Part shown: piece by piece, positions 55,580 through 64,000 of the stretch
Numbering within the stretch: position 1 is the stretch's first letter
Layout of the letters: every line of letters begins with the position of its first letter
From: Litoditis marina
Taxonomy: Eukaryota > Nematoda > Chromadorea > Rhabditida > Rhabditidae
Assembly: GCA_964036275.1 (NCBI GenBank)
Contig: OZ038436.1
Location: 7,042,579-7,106,578 of the forward strand
DNA: 64,000 bases
Reading direction: 5' to 3'
Translations under genes and position numbers: made by a program
The notes under the pieces: model-generated
What the model saw: only the letters and a program-made list of their open reading frames with translations
What the model was told of the DNA's origin: nothing
Database searches by the model: none

Positions 55580-58500
55580 TGGTTCTCTCACGAAAGAAAG
55601 AAAACTGAAGATGCAACACGATGTGGAATTCGCCCCGCCAACTTCTTCAAAGAAAGCTGTTAAAGGTATCTGGAAATGTTTCTGGAAAGGCAGTTATTAT
55701 AATAGTGATTATGTATTTAAATTCCATACAATTCTCACCGTTTTTCTCTTCATAAAATCGAGATTTGGATGTTAATGCAGTTGAATGTTTCACCACTATT
55801 TGATAGTTTGATTTCTCCGGCTGTCCAACAACGTTTGAAGAAGAACATAAATTCTAAAGCATTGAAGGTCATCGCGGAAAACAAGATGGGTGGCATGTTT
55901 CAGCTGCATTATAAGTAGCTGTGAAGATTGAGTGCACTAGTAGTACTGCGTTGTTGACTGTGTTTTCAATCTCGACTATATTTTTAGGAAATTACCTGAT
56001 TTGTTCCCGATGTTATCTCACAAATTTATCTGAAACAAGGTTAAAAAGTGAAATTACATTTTGTAAAGTTTCCTGCTCATTATTGAATGGAAATCAGCTA
56101 TGACTACATTCGAAAATTTGATTTAGTCTCACGTATTTAAGAGAAAACGAAAAATGTGTGATAGAAGTCGTGATAGTAGCCTAGTATGATCTATCTTTGT
56201 TATTTCTGATAGTTTCCTATATCTGAGGTTGTCTACAGTATTTAGTGTAAACTATGGCCTAGAAACTACTTTAATTTGTAAGTTTTGAGCTAATTTGAGC
56301 AATTTTTGAGCTGGGGACGAGTTGTCCGTAAACGATTGCGTCTTCACTTTTACAGATGATTCGCGTGAACAATAAAAATACACACAATAGACAGCAAATA
56401 TAATGCTCTAATCAGAGAAGTTGCATCGGGATTTAGGCTTCCATCACGAAAAGAGCAATTTCACATTACACCGGGTTGCATGCAATCAAAATGCTACCAG
56501 GTTGCATGTGTACGAAACCCCTGCTTGCTTTCAATTGCAACCGGGTTGCATTTCCATATTTCCAATGCAACCAAAATCAGATAACATAACCAAAAAGGTA
56601 AAATTGGTTGCAATGGAAAGCATGCAATAGTTTTGTACACATGCAATCTGGTTGCATTTCGGTTGCTTGCAACCCGGTGTAATGTGTAAACTGCCTCACA
56701 AAAACCTTCGCGGGCGAGCCTCAATGGACAAATAAAATATGAACTAGGAAACAACAAACAAACAAATTAGTCGATTTCAGGTACCATCGGTACGTGTCTA
56801 ATTTGCGGCGAACCATCTACAGGAAAACACTATGGAATTGTCGCCTGTTTGGGGTGCAAAACGTTTTTCAGGAGGTGAGAACCTTTTCTGAGAATTTTTG
56901 AGCATTGACGACCGTTTTCGTTTTTCAACACATTTTTCAGAAGGTAAGATTGCAATACTTGCAGAATCGCATCAAAAATCGACTGAAATACATTGAGACA
57001 TTCAGCTCAATATTCTATTATGCAAGGTTTTGTAATGTAGGGATAGTAATATACAATTCGGAAAACTAGAATTCCTGCAATAAGATGTAGTTACCACTAA
57101 GTTAGGGTGATCGCTTATTGAGCATTGACAACCGTTCTCCTTCTTGTTAGAATACAGTGAAGTTATGAAATCTGAATTTGAGAAGACCACTTATGTAAAT
57201 ATAAACTACGTTAATTCATCAATAGCAATATAGAAGCTGAAAATCGAGGTCCTTTCCGGCGAAATCTGGGCGAATTTGCTGGATGTTCATCAAATTCGAC
57301 GTATTCAATAGTCACATTAAAAAACCAGTAATTTATATGTAGAATAGTCACAATTTACTGGTGTGTTATAACATTAATATTATATTATAATAAATCTACC
57401 GCAAACCTACCCCAATAAAGTGGGAAATATAGCAGCAGGGGGCGTGGCCTCCCGTGTGTTATGTATTCGCACATAGCATTGGGTGGTCGTTCTATGAGTT
57501 CATGCTCTTGGCTTGAAACAGCTGGTTAATAGTCACATATCAGTAAGGTATCAGGTATGACCATTCATGTAGAGAGAGAGAGAGAGAGAGAGTTATTATG
57601 ATTTCGTAACAATATATAGGGGTTTCCTGATATTGGCTGCGAAGCGAAAAGTGGGCATATCCCGACTATTCAACTTTACTCAACTTTCTTTCCTCAACTT
57701 TTCCTTTAAAGAAGGACGATTATGTGGAATGTGGATCAATACCGTGAAATCGGTCCTTTAAACTTTAACTGCAATTTAAAAATGTAGTCTGGTTCAAAGG
57801 ACTGAAGCGTTTCGATTGCACCACGTAATCGTCATACTTTGAGCAATAGACAATTTACCCAGTGTTTTGTTTGTGTTTTACTCAAATTGCGGTATCACTT
57901 TTGAGGTGGTATTTTATGCGAAATCACTTGAGTTTCACATTGATATCAGTCATTCTCGGCTCGGCCAAACACCAGTAAGATGTGCCTATTCTACAAAAAA
58001 TGTCTTTCTCTATTTTTGTACGTTAACCTTACGTTTTTGCATTAACATCAGATGATTTTACCTATATTGTCAAAAGAGTTCATTTTTCGTTCTGTTCTGA
58101 CTATTAGGACAGCTACTAGAGTATTGTAATAGGTTACGCTTGTTCATGCAAGGCAGTATTTTCTCATAATAATTGAAATTTCCTATTTTTCCTATAATTT
58201 AATGATTTTGGCCTGCAACGAAGGTTTACGGCTGATCATTAGTTAAAAGTGCTTCACTGTTTCTTCACGATTGTTCACCATTTCAGGGCGGTGGTTCAAA
58301 GTCAGGACGTGGAGTGTAAAAAGGAGGTTCCGTGCGACATTTCGATGAACGCCCGAAAATCGTGTCGCGCCTGTAGATATCGAAGATGTCTTCAGGCGGG
58401 AATGAGCAAGGGAGGTTCGTTTTTTTTTCAAAATTATATTGGTTGATGTTGATAGAAAAAATTCTTTAAAAGTTTTGTAGACCTCAGAAAAAAGGTTAAA

Positions 58501-61500
58501 AAAGCGTTTTTAACCCCAAAATTGGAAATCTAAGCGGGAATGAGCAAGGGATGCGTTCGAATGAATTGTTATAATTTCTATCATTTTTTTGAATTATTTA
58601 AATATCTATTTTCAATGCTAAATGTGCAATGGAAGTGTGTTCAAATGTATTGTATTTCATTCCTGCTTAATTTTGATGGTCATTTAAATTAATCAGTTTT
58701 CATTCTTGAATTTGGGGTGGATTCGGTTGTTGGTTGATTTGAGGGTAGTAAATTCGCGAAACGACCTTTTTTGGGCAAAAAAAGGCTTCATTTTGGCTAT
58801 TTTGTTGCAAAATCATGTTCAAAACATTTTAATAGCTCATATTTGAATCTGTTTCATCTCCTATGTTTCGTGTTGTTGCAGCCCTGCAACCGCGCCGCGA
58901 CCTGATTGGCTGTCGTCGAATTCGGAAGAAAAATTTGGCTCCGCCCCCTTTTTCCGGTCAACCGGAAACGGATTCCCGGAAGGAACAGCTGTTGCTCATC
59001 ATACAGAGACTGACGACTATGGACGAGAGAATACGGTAGGCATAACTTTTTGGGGAACATTGACACAGTAAAAGTAATTCATCTACCTTATTGGCGGATT
59101 ACACAAGCAATCGGGTTGATATCAACCAAAAGTCAACCCGGTTGCTTTTGTAAAGAAAATTCGGTTGCTTTTCAAGGCAACCAAAAAGCAACCGAATTGC
59201 TTTTGAGAAGCAATATTACAAGAGCAACCTGATTGATAATAAAATCAAAAAGCTTATTACTTTACACAACATGGTTTTTGGGAAAGAAAACATTGTTGGT
59301 TGGGTTTTCGGACACCTCGGGAGAATTGGCTGAATGCTCAATCATCAATGAGTACTTTTTTCATGAAAAATACACGTTTTTTATCGGAAAACTAGTTTCT
59401 TTAATGAAGAATAGTCACGCTGTTAGAATATACTACTTTTATAATGTTAGAACGCGTTGAAAGTGTATTAATTGTTGACTCCATTCAACGAATTTGTTTT
59501 TCTAAACTAATTAATAAAACAGTTTACAGTGCGCGAAAGTTCGAATTGGTTCGTTCGAAGCAAGAAGCAATGAATCTATCGGACACCATCAAAGAAGGCA
59601 GTGGACCGGTCAGTTGCGGTTGAAACATTCAAGCGCGTTTTAAGACCAGCGACGTCAAAGATCTGTTTTCTTTGTTGCATTCTTGTAAAAAAACTGCAGA
59701 TAGTCGAAATAGTCAAGATAAAAATTGAAGTGAAGTTTCATTCTGATTGGTGAAATTTTTCTGCAACCGAGCAGACATGTGTCAATATCAAGCCCCTTCC
59801 CACACTGCTGCCAGCTAAAAGGAAGCTGGTTTGATAATTTAATGATTTGGATTCACCCAAAAAGCGAAATATATCATCAATCTTTGACTTTTCCCGTTTT
59901 CCCTGTTGAAAACTTCTTCAATATTTCATCAAAATTTACTAAGTTAGCTCGGTTTTTTTTATTTTGGTGCAGTCTGTGGGCTATAAGTTCTGTAGAAGTA
60001 TGCGTCTTGAATGTTCATTGATTTTTAGGTAGATCACAACTCGAAGTAGATTGATTATCGATTTCCAGGTAGATCACAACTCTAAGTTGATGATAATGCT
60101 GGCCAACGACATTTCTAACGTGACGCAGACTGATCTTTTGATGATGTTGGAATGGGTTCGAACTCTCCCATGCTATGCGGCCATCTCAATTGAAGACAAA
60201 ATGACACTGATTAAGGTTTGTTATTAATTTGTTCGATTGTTTACATGCATGCATGTGATACTGATTAAGGTTAGTTGGAATAAAAGGTCTAGTTCAAAGT
60301 TAGTTTGAAGTGGTCATTTAGCCATAAGAATGCAACAAAAAGTAGTTTTTTAAGCAAAATCATGAAATTTGGCCTATTTCGATCCAAAAACGGGTTACTT
60401 TAAAGAAATAATCACTTGTGGTCTGGTTCGGTAATCGTGTTTTTGGAGCTCTACAAACCTTTGAGGATCCAAATTGTAGATAGATGTGCGCTGGAAAGAT
60501 TTCGTTACATTTGACCTGTTTTCACCAAGTAACTATATACTTTTACTAGATTAATATAATACATATAATGTTTCGGAGTAGCTCTTGTTTTAGTTTGTAG
60601 TACAACTATCGAAAATTCATTGCAGTTGAGTGCAGAGGTGGCACGTTACCGGCACCGTTGTGAAACGTAAACGTTGGTTAGAGATTGTAACCGCACTTTA
60701 GTGTAGCAGGGTGTCTATATATCTTTATGAGCTATTTGGTGGCATCAATTGTGATTGTAATTGTGCAATGCCATATTATTTGAAAGTATTTTAATTTTAC
60801 CTCAGGATTGTGAAATTGTGATTCATTAGCGGGGGTATTTCTAGTAGTATAAATATTTCGGGCACTACAGAGTACTGAAAAATTAATAGATAACTGACAG
60901 TACTTGATCTTGAAAAGGGGACATGAAGGAAAGTTCAAGTTAATATGAAAGGGCTGCTCAAGAGAAACTGATATATACCTTTTTTATTCGAACTTCAATC
61001 TCACTAGCCTAATTTGCATACGGTTTACATGTTTTAGTCTGTTTTGGCGGGCGCAACGTCATATTTAGGCAACCGTGTGTACCTAAACTAGCTTTCCATT
61101 CTACCCTCCTTTAATAGCTCCGTAATATTATTCAATATCTTTAGTATTTATTGTCAATAACAATGAACAATTTGTTATTATATTCTCTTCTCTCCGGTTC
61201 AAGAAGCTTGCGGTGCACTATGGTAGTATCGCACTTGAGTGTAGCAGGGTGTCTATATATCTCTATCAACAGTAAGCGTAGCTAATAGTTGGTTGATCAC
61301 ATCTAGACAGATGAAACATTCATTATAGGGTTGGTAAAGCCCGACTCAAAACTCGATTTCAAAAAACTCGAATACTTGAAATTTACCAAAACTCGATATT
61401 TCCACAAGTCGAGAATTGCCAAACTCTAAAACTCGAAATTTTGAACTGTATTAACAACCCTAATTCATCACCATTGAGGCAGTCAGTTGCAATAGTTGGC

Positions 61501-61807
61501 TTTTTTGTCTAGTTCACATTCACATTTTTTTGCCTGAGTGCTGAGTCGTGAACATACACCAGTGAGCTCCGACTACTCGACAAAAACAAGTGGTTTTTAA
61601 TTTCAAACACGTGAAATTTTGTATTAAAAAACATTGTCTTGTTTTCGGCGAAAAAAGTAGCCAGTTTTCCGATTTTCTCTGGCTATTCGGACAACTCTAC
61701 CGAGAAATGCGAAAATTACCCAATAGTAATTCGCCTAATAGGTTGCTGGTGCCTTCAAATGACGACCTAATTTTGAAAAGAGGCGATTCAAGTTCATCCG
61801 TTCAAAG
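55580..61807 (+). CDS. Nuclear hormone receptor, 5' and central part (continues past window)
   Basis: Exons: 55580-55665 (Met codon at 55611), 56781-56874, 58287-58414, 58882-59035, 59530-59608, 60069-60215 and probably 61665-61807; all phases join. Zinc finger 1 is [20 protein letters not shown] with P-box [10 protein letters not shown]. Zinc finger 2 has Cys-x5-Cys-x9-Cys-x2-Cys ([16 protein letters not shown]) followed by LQAGM. All eight zinc cysteines are present. After a basic hinge (RRIRKK), exon six begins the ligand-binding domain ([20 protein letters not shown], the helix 3 signature region). Exon seven continues with [14 protein letters not shown] and [10 protein letters not shown], like helix 5 and the beta turn. 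The rest of the domain is not in the window. It would be a DNA-binding transcription factor in the nucleus. An upstream 5' exon is possible, because an acceptor lies at 55579. Confidence 0.9.
56463..56685. mobile_element. Palindromic element with ACCGGGTTGCA ends (NHR intron 1)
   Basis: ACATTACACCGGGTTGCATG and GCTTGCAACCCGGTGTAATG are inverted ends of about 20 bp. GGTTGCAT or its complement occurs about eight times inside, so the element is made of copies of its own end. Confidence 0.8.
57570..57592. repeat. (GA)n microsatellite
   Basis: About 11 GA units in NHR intron 2. Confidence 0.9.
57705..57840. mobile_element. MITE family H copy in NHR intron 2
   Basis: TTTAAAGAAGGACGATTATG to ACGTAATCGTCATACTTTGA, with GGTCCTTTAAACTTTAACTG and TTCAAAGGACTGAAGCGTTT. 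The left end keeps TTAA. Confidence 0.7.
58396..58551 (+). repeat. Echo of the NHR exon 3 end in intron 3
   Basis: GCGGGAATGAGCAAGGGA, the last 18 bp before the final G of exon 3, recurs exactly at 58534-58551. The donor after the copy is lost (TGCGTTCG instead of GGTTCGTT). Confidence 0.8.
59101..59240. mobile_element. Palindromic element with CGGGTTG/GGTTGC motifs (NHR intron 4)
   Basis: AAGCAATCGGGTTGATATCA and AAGAGCAACCTGATTG bound about 140 bp in which AACCCGGTTGCTT, TCGGTTGCTTTT and AAAAGCAACCGAA repeat. It resembles in design the elements at 56463 and 53686. Confidence 0.65.
60021..60100 (+). repeat. 40-bp tandem duplication across the NHR exon 6 acceptor
   Basis: The blocks at 60021-60060 and 60061-60100 both contain an acceptor (TTTTTAG or TTTCCAG) followed by GTAGATCACAACTC. 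The upstream copy reads into TAG after six codons; the downstream copy keeps the frame. Confidence 0.85.
61324..61462. mobile_element. Short CTCGAAA-filled TIR element (family P)
   Basis: TAGGGTTGGTAAAGCCC and TTAACAACCCTA are the ends of about 139 bp filled with ACTCGAAA-like units. Confidence 0.7.
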
Positions 61808-61846
61808 GTAATTTTCTTTTTTTTGCTCTCTATACAAAGTGTTCGC

Positions 61847-61847
<1 letters not shown>

Positions 61848-61886
<39 letters not shown>

Positions 61887-61887
61887 G
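61848..61887. repeat. (AT)n microsatellite with symmetric CCAAC/GTTGG flanks
   Basis: CCAAC on the left and GTTGG on the right of about 36 bp of alternating AT make one palindrome. Confidence 0.9.
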
Positions 61888-62339
61888 CTTGGAGAGTGAT
61901 AATAATGAGTATGGATCAATTCAAAGTCGTATTCACCTAAGCTTTTGCGGGATTCCAAATTCTCTCATTTCAGAAGTTTGCGGTGCACTATATGAATGGC
62001 GCACTTGAATGTAGCAGGGTGTCCATATATATTTGCCAGCATTTAGTAAATTTGGTCATACTAAATCCTCTTCATCACCAATCAGTTATCCTACTAATCG
62101 ACAAACAGGAGTCCGCTTTTACATTAAACACGTTAAAATCAATGCGTTTGCATCAAAAATTGAAAATTCTCCCGTTTTTGGAGACAAAATACCTCGTTTT
62201 TTGATGTAATCATTCAAAAATATTTTGTCTAAGGTTTCCCATCATTCGCTGGTGTATTTCTAGTTAAAAAAAGTCTTTCAGTTTATTACATTGATACACA
62301 CTATAGCGTTATTGATTTTTTCATGATTTTAGAGTACGT

Positions 62340-62492
62340 ATCCTAGAACATCCCGGCCTTTTCATCCCAAAATGCGTCTCTCCTTTTAGCGCACTATTTC
62401 GCAAATCTCGTATCCCTGCGGGATGTTAGAGCAAAGAAATAGCGTATGTTTGAGGAGACGCAGGATGGGATGGAGGTGCTGGGAGATGTTTA
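62340..62492. mobile_element. MITE-like palindrome with AGACGCA ends
   Basis: AAATGCGTCTCTCC and GAGGAGACGCAGGATGGGAT, GCGCACTATTTCGC and GAAATAGCGTA, and ATCCCTGCGGGAT at the centre pair across about 150 bp. Related pieces are at 8488-8555 and 39500-39585. Confidence 0.6.
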
Positions 62493-62984
62493 TTAATACG
62501 GCCACAGAAGTTTTCGGTGGCAGTTTTTGTTTTTGACTGGAACAGCAGATAATTTGTTTCATGATAGAATATGACACCGACAATATCACAATAGTTTGAT
62601 ATTCTCACCTTAGTCATTTTATTATTAGTATTATTAATATACTCTTTGGATTGCATTGCAGAAGTTTGCAGTGATAGAACACAGGTACTAGGTACTACTT
62701 GTCAGATAGACATTCTAATCGCATCTGAGTGTAGCAGGGCGTCTATATATCCGTGTCAACGTTTGTAGACACTAATAATGTAGTATAGAGCGATCGTTGA
62801 AAGTCATATTTTACTTATAGGTTTGAATATGGGATAATGGGGTTGAGGCGAAACGTACCACGCTCATTACTCTTCATTACTTTTTTACACTGTAACTATA
62901 TCGAATTGAAGCTTTTGTTTTTATTCAGTCTGATTCTAGAAGTTAATTTTAAAAACAGGCAAACTTTTCTGACATTGTTACAAA

Positions 62985-63092
62985 AGGTTTTTTTTTCGAT
63001 TTTGTCTCACTATTTGAACAATTCTATAGAAAAATGGAGTATGTAGACTTTGAGGCATTTACTTTTGTTGATCTCCCCGCTCCCGCTAGCTG
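62985..63092 (+). pseudogene. Degenerate copy of NHR exon 7
   Basis: CGATTTTGTCTCACTATTTG, AACAATTCTATAGAAAAATG aligns with exon 7 (61665 onward: CGATTTTCTCTGGCTATTCG, GACAACTCTACCGAGAAATG). In frame it reads FDFVSLFEQFYRKM against [15 protein letters not shown], then diverges and stops at 63092. It has no good acceptor. Confidence 0.55.
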
Positions 63093-63882
63093 AAATTCGC
63101 GGTAGGCAATTTATATACCGCGCTTAAATGTAGCGGGGTGTCTATATATAGCTAAAGTGTTATTCTGATTTGTTATCGCTATCAGAATTTCTTTACACCA
63201 ATATATGGGATCAGCTAAGCTTAAAATTTATAATCACTGTAGCTATATCAAGTTAAAGTTTTCACTCCTGTTAAAAGTCTTATTCCAGTCGGCGTTGCAC
63301 AATTTGAGTATTGCACTTGAGTGTAGCAGGGTGTCTATATAACTTCATTAGCATTTTCGCCCAGTTAATTAGCGCATAATCAGCGAGGGAGCGATTGTAT
63401 GAGAAATAGAAGTTTTTGATTGATTGATTTATATACATGCAAGCATGTGAGATACATAGACAAACAGAACGTAAATGAAAACCAACTGAATTTGAGCAAA
63501 ATGAAAACAATAAACAAAACCATGATGAACAGAAAAGTGGACATTGAACGAGCATATATATGACTACAGTACAACGATCGACACTTCAATGGGGTTTGAA
63601 TAATAACATAGTAAGGTCAGTTACAAGTGCTTTTCCGAAAAATATTTCTTTGCCGCCGCAAGAGAACTAAGAATATTTTTGTTCTTGCTGTGTTTCAAGT
63701 ATTCTGAACCGGTACGAATAGTGAAAAACTGTGCACGATGACTAGTTTTCGGTATTGGAAAGCTAATCGCTTTACGTAATGTGTACCATATTCCAGAGGT
63801 TCGCTCGCTGTGCACCACCTGAATACCGCACTTGTGTGTAACAGGGTGTCTATATATTATATTTGATAATCTGATTCGAGAA

Positions 63883-64000
63883 TAGGGTTATTAAAGGCGA
63901 ACTCGAAACTCGACTTGACTCAAAAAAACTCGAAATTGTTCGAGTTGAACTCGAAAACTCGATTTTTTCTGACATTCGAAATTTTGAACTCGATCAACAA
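63883..64000. mobile_element. CTCGAAA-filled TIR element (family P), cut by window edge
   Basis: It begins TAGGGTTATTAAAGGCG, followed by AACTCGAAACTCGACTTG and further CTCGAA units to the last base. Confidence 0.7.

Larger units (their letters stand above)
60680..63860 (+). repeat. Seven same-strand copies of a 20-bp core in the NHR ligand-domain region
   Basis: TGTAGCAGGGTGTCTATATA or a one- or two-base variant lies at 60702, 61240, 62010, 62730, 63129, 63322 and 63838, always on the plus strand, usually after GCACTTGAG. Most copies are preceded by AAGTTTGCGGTGCACTAT-like sequence, and four of those follow a TTYCAG or TTGCAG acceptor. Read in the AAG-TTT frame they resemble one another as KFAVHY...[10 protein letters not shown]. 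Copy two has a good donor (CA|GTAAGC) at 61267; others run into stops. This could be a decaying set of duplicated ligand-domain exons or a non-coding motif. Confidence 0.8.

Noticed and set aside
61977..62204. Copy three of the core array as a normal constitutive exon after NHR exon 7
   Set aside because: Exon 7 ends in phase 2 and joining it to this acceptor gives a stop within a few codons; only joining from exon 6 (phase 0) keeps the frame, so at most it is an alternative exon.

Overview
The window looks like a repeat-rich nematode nuclear chromosome. Genes are cut into many short exons (about 55-220 bp) with nematode-type TTTCAG acceptors. The identifiable proteins are a single-pass receptor guanylyl cyclase, a UDP-glucuronosyltransferase (UGT) and a nuclear hormone receptor (NHR), families that are large in nematodes. 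Introns and intergenic DNA are AT-rich and full of short non-autonomous DNA transposons. I cannot name the species. All gene models were assembled by eye: acceptor and donor sites were chosen so that the reading phase carries through every junction.

Layout. 1-1663: 3' part of a Maverick/Polinton-type protein-primed DNA polymerase B with two in-frame stops. 2297-about 3660, minus strand: a small spliced gene ending in a degenerate RING-like finger. 4449-24501, plus strand: 30 exons of a receptor guanylyl cyclase, from the last part of the ectodomain to the stop codon, with a long C-terminal tail; the 5' ectodomain exons are missing from the window. 24502-32858: intergenic, with several repeat families. 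32889-46840, minus strand: a complete 13-exon UGT gene (537 residues), one intron of which holds a 3.9 kb array of about 38 near-identical 104/103-bp units. 46841-55579: intergenic, with a purine tract, paired G-run/C-run blocks and a large old tandem duplication. 55580-61807 and onward, plus strand: an NHR with complete zinc fingers and the start of its ligand-binding domain; the 3' end lies beyond the window.

The genes do not form an operon or a common pathway. They are three independent animal genes (membrane cGMP signalling, ER detoxification or conjugation, transcription control) separated by transposon-derived DNA.

The most unusual signals are: (i) short 'echoes' of exon ends with their splice sites, duplicated into the neighbouring intron in all three large genes; (ii) seven same-strand copies of a 20-21 bp core between 60.7 and 63.9 kb in the NHR ligand-binding-domain region, most of which read as degenerate copies of one exon; (iii) elements with TTAGGGTKGTTAA-like inverted ends whose whole interior is a simple-sequence satellite; (iv) a composite minisatellite-plus-foldback element that appears to split a TTAA-type MITE; and (v) loss of the usual Asp-Gln pair in the UGT donor-sugar signature.
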